A stretch of 64,000 nucleotides of DNA from Tanypteryx hageni (GCA_028673005.1 CM054114.1:13760516-13824515), one strand, 5' to 3'. Shown: positions 24,424 through 36,675, numbered from the stretch's first letter. The notes: a model not told the origin generated them from the letters alone. A program made the numbers and translations.

Positions 24424-25496
24424 TTAGTTTTTAGGTATTGATGGAATCAGTCCAGGCTTCTCCTCCTGGTCATCTGAAATGCCAGAAGTCAAATCGAGTT
24501 CTCCAACCGATGGAGTACTTAGAGATTCGGATGTACTTCCGATAAATTTCCAAATGTCAGGAAATTTATCTCCAATAAGTTCAAAGTTATTAGGTGCATT
24601 CATGTTGGAGTTGGGTAAATATATTGTGATGGCGTCTGCGCTACTCCCGCTGAAACCTCCGGGCCCGGCAGATACGGCTTTGGAATCAGCTTTAGATCCG
24701 GATAGCCCTCCTGGGCCAGCGGATAACGATTTTGCTTCCGAGGTTGAGCCTGAGATACCTCCTGGAACGGAAGAAAAGGAATTGGCGCCCGCTTTAGCCC
24801 CGGTGATGGTATCTGGACCGGCATTCGTAGTAGGGGCGCCCGTATTAGAGCCGGAAATGCCTAATGGTGCAGTTGTCAGTGGGTTTGCTCCGGAGATTGA
24901 GGCGGAAATTCCTTTCGACTCCTCGGTGTCATTCGCTACGGAAATATCTGCAGGCACATCGTATTTCCCGTCGGATCCAACGCTTGAAGGGCTTATTCCT
25001 GCATTCATGTTGTTAGAGCCAGCATTTCCTGGCAATGCTGCAAGTTATAAGAAAATTAGAGAAATCTTTATTTTCTGAATAAAAAAATCATGAATTTCTT
25101 GATTCACCTAGTGACCGCAGATTACTCTCGATGCCTTAAGTAGGAATGTAAACAGAACATGTGCGTTAAACATTTATCGTGATCTCAAATACGATTCCAC
25201 CCTAAGGAAGGATATATGTTATGATTATCATGAGAAAACGAGCTATGCATATATACAAAGTTTTTGTTTTCTTAAAGAATCCTTTCCATTTCAATGACGA
25301 AAATTAATCACTGGTGAAGATTCCGTAAAAACTCAAAAACTTCCATTTCGATAAATTGCCATTATATTTATTATTGATAGTATCATTCAATTGCAGCTGA
25401 GTTAAATTAGATGTGCCCGGAAAACTAACCTTTTGATTCAATCTGGGCCAAAATGGCACACAATGCCACCAATAACCAAGTTGCCACCCGGATCAT
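24424..25496 (-). CDS. Secreted Gly/Ser-rich repeat protein, copy 7 (two exons)
   Basis: Coding exons are 25430..25496 and 24424..25037. One intron base is missing (a C near 25234), giving a 392-bp intron. The signal peptide is the majority form. Changes in the mature part are S52A, N104K and N209I, two of which were also read in the truncated copies (S52A in copies 3 and 6, N104K and N209I in copy 6). Copy 7 is therefore closest in exon 2 to the deleted copies and shows what the second exon of copies 3 and 6 looked like before the deletion. AATAAA is at 24298..24303 and TGACGTCA at 26584..26591. It marks the border between the two array halves. Confidence 0.88.
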
Positions 25497-26666
25497 CCTT
25501 CAAAATCGAGGAATACTAAAAGAAGCTCACTGTCTTCCACACAAGGTCCAAAGGTTTAGGAGACACGAAGCGTCAGCACACCTCGGCGACGACCATACGA
25601 ATGGTTGAAGAAAAAATCAAGGGCTGGCGAGCAATAACTGCATTGTGAAATGTTTTACGTCAGCTGGGTACTGGCTCGTAGAAATGTAATGAAACAGCGA
25701 TTCACGGTATCCATAATCCGTTTATGCGGTTTCATAGAATCTTCTTAATGTGGCATTTTTGCTAATGACGCGTTTTCTGAGTGATTCTCTGAGAATTTCG
25801 ACTTGGATTTCGGAATCCGCTTAAATTATTATTTCTAAATGGAATTGCAGGTAAAATTGATACTAGAACGTACATTTACTTTGGAGTCTTTGAAATTCTC
25901 TATTTTAAAACATCCGACACAAATGAAAAATTTGATATTGCGTATTTTTATTTCATCTATAACGCATTGAAAACATGGAGTTTTCTTCCATTATGCCAGT
26001 CCGCAATCATAACGTATGCCGTTTGTTTAAAAAGTTTATAACATCCTAAGTTACGAAACCAATTGAAACAACGATAAATTTTTTAATGCAGTGGTTGAGT
26101 GTAAAAAATGCCATCTCGATTGAGATTGAGTTCCGTCGTTATTTTCCGTTTGGCTTTAAACGGATATTAAAATTTCATAATGACCAGCCTCTTTGTAATC
26201 GTCATCAGAGTTAGATTATATTTGTTCACAATGACTGTATTAACGAAAGCGAAATTTCATTTATTTCCAAGTATTGGCAAGATGGATTACTATCTATTAA
26301 ATATTAATCCACTGTGGGTTATTGTTTTATAAATGATCCTTTTAATTTTTAATACGATTTCAAAGACTTACTAGAAAAGTATATAGTACCATTTTCTTGA
26401 ATCAACATTTGCCGCTATTATTAAATCGTTGTTTACAAATATTTACAAACTTCATTATATCTGCTAAATCAATTCCAGCTTTCAGACATGCAATATATAC
26501 GTATTTCGTAGTAGCTTTTTATATGTACAAAATATTAACTTGTGCACTTATACACTAAAGCTTACTTAGTGCTATATTTATACTGACGTCATTTCAGGGG
26601 GGTTTTTTATTAGACTCAATATGGCAATAATTCAGGAAAGGCACATGCGATATTTCGTTATCAAAT

Positions 26667-27011
26667 TTAAAAGACTTGCTTATTTTTCATATGCATGCTC
26701 TTATAGAAAGCTATGGCGGTATTGTTGTTAATTGGAGTGATTATATGAGACGTACCGTTCGTATGATGACATTCCTTTTTCAGTGACAGTAATAATGTTC
26801 TTCTAAACAGACCAGTTATAGAAATATTTTGGGCACGTGGATGATCGCGGATATTTTCCGACCAGAATATATATTTTATAGTGCCTTTCTCAAAACCAGA
26901 CAACAACATTTTCATAGCGTTTGCACACTCATTATTTTCCTCATTATTGTACTTCAAATCAACCCGGTAGCTTAGGTAAACTAATGGAATGTTTGCAATT
27001 GCAAGGTACAT
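26667..27011 (-). pseudogene. Acetyltransferase-like open frame, unit 7
   Basis: 114 aa, as in unit 9 except I-to-L in RRTLLL. Confidence 0.32.
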
Positions 27012-28510
27012 ATTCTTTCAAATCAGAATATGAAAGAGCATTCACGCCAGTGTTCTGGTAAATCGACGATATCGTTATCATAGGAAATGAAACATAAATG
27101 CTGCCATGTTTACCAATTGTATTTATATTTATTTATACGTTATATTTGTCTTTTCAAAATTTTATAAACTTAATTTTCGAATTTTTACGAAGCGACATTA
27201 TTCAAATAGAGCGATTGAGATATAATTACATATTCATCAATTACATTTAACAGCAGTATTTTTTATATTTTCTGCATTAACACCCGCCGTTTTGACTAAT
27301 GTAAATGGCGTCCCTATCTTCATTGAAATCTTAGATACGGTTTGTTGGCTTGCATAGTGCCTTTAAATTGCTGGACGGAATAAATGACTCTTTCTAGTCA
27401 TTCTCCACTAAAACATGTTTATAAATCTCCTTACAAAATTATAGACAGATGACATTACTCCACATTTCGCAATCGTATTTCAAAAGATGGTCGATTGTAC
27501 GGGACGCAGTGACTGTGTCATCAATTTTTCGTTCAACAATATCCCAACGAAATATTTATAAATTTCTCAAGTATCGGAACTCTAAAAATAAAAATTATTA
27601 TTCCAGGATACATGAATATCATAGCGGCATATATAGAGACCTCGAACTCCAATACACTAACTGGTCATTTACAAGTCATTGTTTTAAACTAGGGTTCATT
27701 CCTTTGAAATCCAAGAGTTGACAAAAATTTTGCAATTGAAAAGTGCAATCATAACGCTAATCATATTATTTCGTTGGTTTCAATTCATTTATCAAATTAT
27801 TTACAATGAATCTAACACACAGTTTCGTAAAATCGAATGCAGCTGAACTACTTGAAAAATATGCAAAGTAGAATATTAGTTTGTTCATTAAGGATAATTT
27901 AAAACTATTTTGATATCTTAACTTCGCTTAATACATTCGCAATTATTTGATGTGCGATACCATTTACAACATTCAGTTTATATTGCAGAAATAAGAAAAG
28001 GGGTACCTGATTTATGTTAAAATGGGAAACGAGTGGAGGATGTCTTGATCATTAAAATATATTGCAAAAACCTTATTATTGAGGAATGCTAAATGGCGCT
28101 TTTTTTCTACATAATCCTTGTCATTCGAAGCCATATGTGACGCTTCCGCAGCCATGTTTGTTACATTTGTTCAAGCATTTATCGAATGATTGATTGCATT
28201 TGATAGGTAGACTTAAAACACGGGGTTTTTAAGCGGCCACCTTATGAAGATAGACCGTTCCGCATTTCTACGAAGCATAACTTCGCAACGGATCAGCTTC
28301 TGATTTATTCCTATCCCGATGTCAGACTCTCCGTTGACGAAAATTAGGAAAAATGAATCTGTACAATTTGTGCCTCTAAGGAAGATTTTATTATTTGATA
28401 ACTAAATCAATGCTACAGTTATTCATGCAACATAAAAACAATGGGATTCATGAATAATTATTGTAAATAAATGGTTTTTATCATTCTAACTCGTATCGAA
28501 TGAGGAGTTA

Positions 28511-29584
28511 TTAGTTTTTAGGTATTGATGGAATCAGTCCAGGCTTCTCCTCCTGGTCATCTGAATTGCCAGAAGTCAAATCTAGTTCTCCAACCGATGG
28601 AGTACTTAGAGATTCGGATGTACTTCCGATAAATTTCCAAATGTCAGGAAATTTATCTCCAATAAGTTCAAAGTTATTAGGTGCATTCATGTTGGAGTTG
28701 GGTAAATATATTGTGATGGCGTCTGCGCTACTCCCGCTGAAACCTCCGGGCCCGGCAGATACGGCTTTGGAATCAGCTTTAGATCCGGATAGCCCTCCTG
28801 GGCCAGCGGATAACGATTTTGCTTCCGAGGTTGAGCCTGAGATACCTCCTGGAACGGAAGAAAAGGAATTGGCGCCCGCGTTAGCCCCGGTGATGGTATC
28901 TGGACCGGCATTCGTAGTAGGGGCGCCCGTATTAGAGCCGGAAATGCCTAATGGTGCAGTTGTCAGTGGGTTTGCTCCGGAGATTGAGGCGGAAATTCCT
29001 TTCGACTCCTCGGTGTCATTCGCTACGGAAATATCTGAAGGCACATCGTATTTCCCGTCGGATCCAACGCTTGAAGGGCTTATTCCTGCATTCATGTTGT
29101 TAGAGCCAGCATTTCCTGGCAATGCTGCAAGTTATAAGAAAATTAGAGAAATCTTTATTTTCTGAATAAAAAAATCATGAATTTCTTGATTCACCTAGTG
29201 ACCGCAGATTACACTCGATGCCTTAAGTAGGAATGTAAACAGAACATGTGCGTTAAACATTTATCGTGATCTCAAATACGATTCCACCCTAAGGGAAGAT
29301 ATATGTTATGATTATCATGAGCAAAACGATCTATGCATATATACAAAATTTTAGTTTTCTTAAAGAATCCTTTCCATTTCAATGACGAAAATTAATCACT
29401 GGTGACGATTCCGTAAAAACTCAAAAACTTCCATTTCGATAAATTGCCCTTATATTTATTATTGATAGTATCATTCAATTGCAGCTGAGTTAAATTAGAT
29501 GTGCCCGGAAAACTAACCTTTTGATTCAATCTGGGCCAAAATGGCACACAATGCCACCAATAACCAAGTTGCCACCCGGATCAT
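28511..29584 (-). CDS. Secreted Gly/Ser-rich repeat protein, copy 8 (majority sequence)
   Basis: Exon 1 (29518..29584) encodes 22 residues: MIR, then a hydrophobic core VATWLLVALCAILA, then QIESK, a typical secretory signal. The donor is AAAAG|GTTAGT. Exon 2 (28511..29124) begins after a pyrimidine-rich TTATAACTTGCAG. Joining G to CA completes Ala23 and keeps the frame, which is strong support for the model. The precursor is 226 aa. Mature sequence: an Asn/Ser-rich lead (one NDT sequon at 58-60), six 17-residue repeats at 64-165, a segment with the only Trp and most aromatics (FELIGDKFPDIWKFIG, 174-189), and an acidic end (DDQEE) closing PKN. It contains no cysteine. AATAAA is at 28387..28392; TGACGTCA at 30662..30669. 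An extracellular structural or coating role is inferred from composition only; no family is recognised. Confidence 0.9.
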
Positions 29585-30744
29585 CCTTCAAAATCGAGGA
29601 ATACTAAAAGAAGCTCACTGTCTTCCACACAAGGTCCAAAGGTTTAGGAGACACGAAGCGTCAGCACACCTCGGCGACGACCATACGAATGGTTGAAGAA
29701 AAAATCAAGGGCTGGCGAGCAATAACTGCATTGTGAAATGTTTTACGTCAGCTGGGTACTTGCTCGTAGAAATGTAATAAAACAGCGATTTACGGTATCC
29801 ATAATCCGTTTATGCGGTTTCATAGAATCTTCTTAATGTGGCATTTTTGCTAATGACGCGTTTTCTGAGTGATTCTCTGAGAATTTCGACTTGGATTTTG
29901 GAATCCGCTTAAATTATTATTTCTAAATGGAATTGCAGGTAAAATTGATACTAGAACGTACATTTACTTTGGAGTCTTTGAAATTCTCTATTTTAAAACA
30001 TCCGACACAATTGAAAAATTTGATATTGCGTATTTTTATTTCATCTATAACGCATTGAAAACATGGAGTTTTCTTCCATTATGCCAGTCCGCAATCATAA
30101 CGTATGCCGTTTGTTTAAAAAGTTTATACCATCATAAGTTACGAAACCAATTGAAATAACGATAAATTTTTTAAGGCAGTGGTAGAGTGTGAAAAATGCC
30201 ACTCGATTGAGATTGAGTCCCGTCGTTATTTTCCGTTTGGCTTTAAACGGATATTAAAATTTCATCATGACCAGCCTCTTTGTAAACGTTATCAGAGTTA
30301 GATTATGTTTGTTCACAATGACTGTATTAACGAAAGCGAAATTTCATTTATTTCCATGTATTGGCAAGATGGATTACTATCTATTAAATAATAATCCACT
30401 GTGGGTTATTGTTTTATAAATGATCCTTTTAATTTTTAATACGATTTCAAAGACTTACTAGAAAAGTATATAGTACCATTTTCTTGAATCAACATTTGCC
30501 GCTATTTATTAAATCGTTGTTTACAAATATTTGCAAAATTCATGAATCAATTCCAGCTTTCAGACATGCAATATATACGTATTTCGTAGTAGCTTTTTAT
30601 ATGAACAAAATATTAACCCGTGCACTTATACACTAAAGCTTACTTAGTGCTTTATTTATACTGACGTCATTTCAGGGTGGTTTTTTATTAGACTCAATAT
30701 GGCAATAATTCAGGAAAGGCACATGCGATATTTCGTTATCAAAT

Positions 30745-31119
30745 TTAAAAGACTTGCTTATTTTTCATATGCATGCTCTTATAGAAAGCTATGGCGGTAT
30801 TGTTGTTAATTGGAGTGATTATATGAGACGTACCGTTCGTATGATGACATTCCTTTTTCAGTGACAGTAATATTGTTCTTCTAAACAGACCAGTTATAGA
30901 AATATTTTGGGCACGTGGATGATCGCGGATATTTTCCGACCAGAATATATATTTTATAGTGCCTTTCTCAAAACCAGACAACAACATTTTCATAGCGTTT
31001 GCACACTCATTATTTTCCTCATTATTGTACTTCAGATCAACCCGGTAGCTTAGGTAAACTAATGGAATGTTTGCAATTGCAAGGTAAATATTCTTACAAA
31101 TCAGAATATGAAAGAGCAT
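30745..31119 (-). pseudogene. Acetyltransferase-like open frame, unit 8 (class B, 124 aa)
   Basis: Class-B units have AGGTAAATATTC instead of AGGTACATATTC on the plus strand, so the first ATG is lost and the listed frame starts ten codons earlier (MLFHILICKN). The rest matches unit 9. Confidence 0.32.
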
Positions 31120-32588
31120 TCACGCATGTGTTCTGGTAAATCGACGATATCGTTATCATAGGAAATGAAACATAGATGCTGCCATGTTTACCAATTGTAT
31201 TTATATTTAATTAAACGTTATATTTGTCTTTTCAAAATTTTATAAACTTAATTTTCGAATTTTTACGAAGCGACATTATTCAAATAGAGCGATTGAGAAA
31301 TAATTACATATTCATCAATTACATTTATCAGCAGTATTTTTTATATTTTCTGCATTAACACCCGCCGTTTTGACTAATGTAAATGGCGTCCCTATCTTCA
31401 TTGAAATCTTAGATACGGTTTGTTGGCTTGCATAGTGCCTTTAAATTGCTGGACGGAATAAATGACTCTTTCTAGTCATTCTCCACTAAAACATGTTTAG
31501 AAATCTCCTTACAAAATTATAGACAGATGACATTACTCCACATTTCGCAATCATATTTCAAAAGATGGTCGATTGTACGGGACGCAGTGACTGTGTCATC
31601 AATTTTTCGTTCAACAATATCCCAACGAAATAATTTTAAATTTCTCAAGTATCGGAACTCTAAAAATAAAAATTATTATTCCAGGATACATGAATATCAT
31701 AGCGGCATATATAGAGACCTCGAACTCCAATACACTAACTGGTCATTTACAAGTCATTGTTTTAAACTAGGGTTCATTCCTTTGAAATCCAAGAGTTGAC
31801 AAAAATTTTGCAATTGAAAAGTGCAATCATAACGCTAATCATATTATTTCGTTGGTTTCAATTCATTTATCAAATTATTTACAATGAATCTAACACACAG
31901 TTTCGTAAAATCGAATGCAGCTGAACTACTTGAAAAATATGCAAAGTAGAATATTAGTTTGTTCATTAAGGATAATTTAAAACTATTTTGATATCTTAAC
32001 TTCGCTTAATACATTCGCAATTATTTAATGTGCGATACCATTTACAACATTCAGTTTATATTGCAGAAATAAGAAAAGGGGTACCTGATTTATGTTAAAA
32101 AGGGAAACGAGTGGAGGATGTCTTGATCATTAAAATATATTGCAAAAACCTTATTATTGAGGAATGCTAAATGGCGCTTTTTTTCTACATAATCGTTGTC
32201 ATTCGAAGCCATATGTGACGCTTCCGCAGCCATGTTTGTTACATTTGTTCAAGCATTTATCGAATGATTGATTGCATTTGATAGGTAGACTTAAAACACG
32301 GGGTTTTAAGCGGCCACCTTATGAAGATAGACCGTTCCGCATTTCTACGAAGCATAACTTCGCAACGGATCAGCTTCTGATTTATTCCTATCCCGATGTC
32401 AGACTCTCCGTTGACGAAAATTAGGAAAAATAAATCTGTACAATTTGTGCCTCTAAGGAAGATTTTATTATTTGATAACTAAATCAATGCTACAGTTATT
32501 CATGCAACATAAAAAACAATGGGATTCATGAATAATTATTGTAAATAAATGGTTTTTATCATTCTAACTCGTATCGAATGAGGAGTTA

Positions 32589-33662
32589 TTAGTTTTTAGG
32601 TATTGATGGAATCAGTCCAGGCTTCTCCTCCTGGTCATCTGAATTGCCAGAAGTCAAATCGAGTTCTCCAACCGATGGAGTACTTAGAGATTCGGATGTA
32701 CTTCCGATAAATTTCCAAATGTCAGGAAATTTATCTCCAATAAGTTCAAAGTTATTAGGTGCATTCATGTTGGAGTTGGGTAAATATATTGTGATGGCGT
32801 CTGCGCTACTCCCGCTGAAACCTCCGGGCCCGGCAGATACGGCTTTGGAATCAGCTTTAGATCCGGATAGCCCTCCTGGGCCAGCGGATAACGATTTTGC
32901 TTCCGAGGTTGAGCCTGAGATACCTCCTGGAACGGAAGAAAAGGAATTGGCGCCCGCGTTAGCCCCGGTGATGGTATCTGGACCGGCATTCGTAGTAGGG
33001 GCGCCCGTATTAGAGCCGGAAATGCCTAATGGTGCAGTTGTCAGTGGGTTTGCTCCGGAGATTGAGGCGGAAATTCCTTTCGACTCCTCGGTGTCATTCG
33101 CTACGGAAATATCTGAAGGCACATCGTATTTCCCGTCGGATCCAACGCTTGAAGGGCTTATTCCTGCATTCATGTTGTTAGAGCCAGCATTTCCTGGCAA
33201 TGCTGCAAGTTATAAGAAAATTAGAGAAATCTTTATTTTCTGAATAAAAAAATCATGAATTTCTTGATTCACCTAGTGACCGCAGATTACTCTCGATGCC
33301 TTAAGTAGGAATGTAAACAGAACATGTGCGTTAAACATTTATCGTGATCTCAAATACGATTCCACCCTAAGGGAAGATATATGTTATGATTATCATGAGC
33401 AAAACGAGCTATGCATATAAACAAAATTTTAGTTTTCTTAAAGAATCCTTTCCATTTCAATGACGAAAATTAATCACTGGTGACGATTCCGTAAAAACTC
33501 AAAAACTTCCATTTCGATAAATTGCCATTATATTTATTATTGATAGTATCATTCAATTGCAGCTGAGTTAAATTAGATGTGCCCGGAAAACTAACCTTTT
33601 GATTCAATCTGGGCCAAAATGGCACACAATGCCACCAATAACCAAGTTGCCACCCGGATCAT
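32589..33662 (-). CDS. Secreted Gly/Ser-rich repeat protein, copy 9 (two exons)
   Basis: Coding exons are 33596..33662 and 32589..33202. The protein is identical to copy 8; the exon DNA differs at a silent Leu codon (copy 8 has CTA near 28582). AATAAA is at 32464..32469. The upstream TGACGTCA/TATA candidate (34749..34756) is 1.09 kb from the start codon. The leader before the ATG is 19 nt after a possible splice acceptor (CTTCTTTTAG, ending at 33682). Confidence 0.9.
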
Positions 33663-33680
33663 CCTTCAAAATCGAGGAAT

Positions 33681-33692
33681 ACTAAAAGAAGC
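33681..33692 (-). promoter_or_regulatory. Candidate 3' splice site in the 5' leader (representative, unit 9)
   Basis: The minus strand reads GAGCTTCTTTTAG|TATTCC, 19 nt before the start codon. In copies 2 and 5 it reads GCTTTTTTTCAG, and in 1 and 4 GCTTTTTTTTAG: always a pyrimidine run ending in AG. A CCTAAAC sequence about 40-45 nt further upstream could serve as branch point. This predicts a noncoding first exon farther upstream, consistent with the lack of a TATA box within 200 bp of the start codon. Confidence 0.45.
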
Positions 33693-34739
33693 TCACTGTC
33701 TTCCACACAAGGTCCAAAGGTTTAGGAGACACGAAGCGTCAGCACACCTCGGCGACGACCATACGAATGGTTGAAGAAAAAATCAAGGGCTGGCGAGCAA
33801 TAACTGCATTGTGAAATGTTTTACGTCAGCTGGGTACTTGCTCGTAGAAATGTAATAAAACAGCGATTCACGGTATCCATAATCCGTTTATGCGGTTTCA
33901 TAGAATCTTCTTAATGTGGCATTTTTGCTAATGACGCGTTTTCTGAGTGATTCTCTGAGAATTTCGACTTGGATTTCGGAATCCGCTTAAATTATTGTTT
34001 CTAAATGGAATTGCAGGTAAAATTGATGCTAGAACGTACATTTACTTTGGAGTCTTTGAAATTCTCTATTTTAAAACATCCGACACAATTGAAAAATTTG
34101 ATATTGCGTATTTTTATTTCATCTATAACGCATTGAAAACATGGAGTTTTCTTCCATTATGCCAGTCCGCAATCATAACGTATGCCGTTTGTTTAAAAAG
34201 TTTATACCATCCTAAGTTACGAAACCAATTGAAATAACGATAAATTTTTTAAGGCAGTGGTAGAGTGTGAAAAATGCCACTCGATTGAGATTGAGTCCCG
34301 TCGTTATTTTCCGTTTGGCTTTAAACGGATATTAAAATTTCATCATGACCAGCCTCTTTGTAAACGTTATCAGAGTTAGATTATGTATGTTCACAATGAC
34401 TGTATTAACTAAAGCGAAATTTCATTTATTTCCATGTATTGGCAAGATGGATTACTATCTATTAAATATTAATCCACTGTGGGTTATTGTTTTATAAATG
34501 ATCCTTTTAATTTTTAATACGATTTCAAAGACTTACTAGAAAAGTATATAGTACCATTTTCTTGAATCAACATTTGCCGCTATTATTAAATCGTTGTTTA
34601 CAAATATTTGCAAACTTCATTATATCTGCTAAATCAATTCCTGCTTTCAGACATGCAATATATACGTATTTCGTAGAAGCTTTTTATATGTACAAAATAT
34701 TAACTTGTGCACTTATACACTAAAGCTTACTTAGTGCTA

Positions 34740-34756
34740 TATTTATACTGACGTCA
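34740..34756 (-). promoter_or_regulatory. TGACGTCA-TATA candidate promoter (representative, unit 9)
   Basis: On the minus strand an 8-base palindrome of the CRE type (TGACGTCA) is followed after one base by TATAAATATA. TGACGTCA is unchanged in all 18 places where it occurs: 3033, 7128, 8195, 10762, 14764, 18859, 19926, 22491, 26584, 30662, 34749, 38836, 42924, 47002, 51089, 55176, 59254 and 63351. The TATA part varies (TTTAAATATA in units 1 and 4; TATAAATAAA in the first copies of units 2 and 5 and in 8, 12 and 15). It lies 1.09 kb upstream of exon 1 and needs a noncoding first exon to serve the gene. A second TATAAAC about 0.55 kb upstream (near 34203) is an alternative. Confidence 0.38.
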
Positions 34757-34831
34757 TTTCAGGGGGGTTTTTTATTAGACTCAATATGGCAATAATTCAG
34801 GAAAGGCACATGCGATATTTCGTTATCAAAT

Positions 34832-35176
34832 TTAAAAGACTTGCTTATTTTTCATATGCATGCTCTTATAGAAAGCTATGGCGGTATTGTTGTTAATTGG
34901 AGTGATTATATGAGACGTACCGTTCGTATGATGACATTCCTTTTTCAGTGACAGTAATATTGTTCTTCTAAACAGACCAGTTATAGAAATATTTTGGGCA
35001 CGTGGATGATCGCGGATATTTTCCGACCAGAATATATATTTTATAGTGCCTTTCTCAAAACCAGACAACAACATTTTCATAGCGTTTGCACACTCATTAT
35101 TTTCCTCATTATTGTACTTCAAATCAACCCGGTAGATTAGGTAAACTAATGGAATGTTTGCAATTGCAAGGTACAT
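34832..35176 (-). pseudogene. Acetyltransferase-like (GNAT-type) open frame, representative (unit 9)
   Basis: The 114-aa frame reads, near its middle, DHPRAQNISITGLFRR, which resembles GNAT motif A (Val-His-Pro...Arg/Gln-x-x-Gly-x-Gly/Ala) with both glycines replaced. Near its end it reads NNNTAIAFYKSMHM, which closely resembles the motif-B region (N-x-x-A-x-x-F-Y-x-x-x-G-F). The spacing between the two, about 35 residues, is right for the family. Upstream on the same strand a different frame (ending SLPKLPG) looks coding and would join this one by a frameshift. Lost glycines, frameshifts among copies and the lack of a start context suggest a decayed gene swept into the unit. Recognition is by eye only. 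This copy has S-to-I in YLIYRVDL. Confidence 0.35.
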
Positions 35177-36675
35177 ATTCTTTCAAATCAGAATATGAAA
35201 GAGCATTCACGCCAGTGTTCTGGTAAATCGACGATATCGTTATCATAGGAAATGAAACATAAATGCTGCCATGTTTACCAATTGTATTTATATTTATTTA
35301 TACGTTATATTTGTCTTTTCAAAATTTTATAAACTTAATTTTCGAATTTTTACGAAGCGACATTATTCAAATAGAGCGATTGAGATATAATTACATATTC
35401 ATCAATTACATTTAACAGCAGTATTTTTTATATTTTCTGCATTAACACCCGCCGTTTTGACTAATGTAAATGGCGTCCCTATCTTCATTGAAATCTTAGA
35501 TACGGTTTGTTGGCTTGCATAGTGCCTTTAAATTGCTGGACGGAATAAATGACTCTTTCTAGTCATTCTCCACTAAAACATGTTTATAAATCTCCTTACA
35601 AAATTATATACAGATGACATTACTCCACATTTCGCAATCGTATTTCAAAAGATGGTCGATTGTACGGGACGCAGTGACTGTGTCATCAATTTTTCGTTCA
35701 ACAATATCCCAACGAAATATTTATAAATTTCTCAAGTATCGGAACTCTAAAAATAAAAATTATTATTCCAGGATACATGAATATCATAGCGGCATATATA
35801 GAGACCTCGAACTCCAATACACTAACTGGTCATTTACAAGTCATTGTTTTAAACTAGGGTTCATTCCTTTGAAATCCAAGAGTTGACAAACATTTTGCAA
35901 TTGAAAAGTGCAATCATAACGCTAATCATATTATTTCGTTGGTTTCAATTCATTTATCAAATTATTTAAAATGAATCTAACACACAGTTTCGTAAAATCG
36001 AATGCAGCTGAACTACTTGAAAAATATGCAAAGTAGAATATTAGTTTGTTCATTAAGGATAATTTAAAACTATTTTGATATCTTAACTTCGCTTAATACA
36101 TTCGCAATTATTTGATGTGCGATACCATTTACAACATTCAGTTTATATTGCAGAAATAAGAAAAGGGGTACCTGATTTATGTTAAAATGGGAAACGAGTG
36201 GAGGATGTCTTGATCATTAAAATATATTGCAAAAACCTTATTATTGAGGAATGCTAAATGGCGCTTTTTTTCTACATAATCCTTGTCATTCGAAGCCATA
36301 TGTGACGCTTCCGCAGCCATGTTTGTTACATTTGTTCAAGCATTTATCGAATGATTGATTGCATTTGATAGGTAGACTTAAAACACGGGGTTTTTAAGCG
36401 GCCACCTTATGAAGATAGACCGTTCCGCATTTCTACGAAGCATAACTTCGCAACGGATCAGCTTCTGATTTATTCCTATCCCGATGTCAGACTCTCCGTT
36501 GACGAAAATTAGGAAAAATGAATCTGTACAATTTGTGCCTCTAAGGAAGATTTTATTATTTGATAACTAAATCAATGCTACAGTTATTCATGCAACATAA
36601 AAACAATGGGATTCATGAATAATTATTGTAAATAAATGGTTTTTATCATTCTAACTCGTATCGAATGAGGAGTTA

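Larger units (their letters stand above)
33663..36675. other. Representative intergenic spacer (unit 9)
   Basis: Reading leftwards on the minus strand from copy 10, the spacer holds the copy-10 3' untranslated region and AATAAA (to 36552), the CGAAG/CTTCG hairpin, about 700 bp of AT-rich DNA with nothing recognised, a region where both strands have short open frames (35614-35886), the AATGACT inverted repeat, the decayed coding-like stretches, the TGACGTCA-TATA element, then about 1.05 kb of AT-rich DNA leading to the splice acceptor before exon 1. Other full units have the same order. No tRNA, rRNA, transposon terminal repeats or reverse-transcriptase motifs were seen. Confidence 0.6.

Noticed and set aside
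27449..27721. Plus-strand 90-aa frame starting MTLLHISQSY in most units
   Set aside because: No recognisable domain, stopped by CGA-to-TGA in units 1 and 4, and the opposite strand of the same stretch looks at least as coding-like. Conservation is no stronger than in the rest of the unit.
28687..28911. Minus-strand 74-aa frame inside exon 2 (starts MPVQIPSPG)
   Set aside because: Overlaps the main frame out of register; explained as a shadow of the repetitive codons.
28566..29165. Plus-strand 199-aa frame antisense to exon 2 in most units
   Set aside because: The minus strand has a signal-peptide exon, phase-matched splice sites and an AATAAA. The plus frame has none of these and is closed by single changes in copies 3 and 5 (in copy 5 while the minus frame stays open).
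33995..34237. Plus-strand 80-aa frame in class-A units
   Set aside because: It depends on a TTG start made by one A-to-G change that is absent in class-B units, and has no splice or family support.
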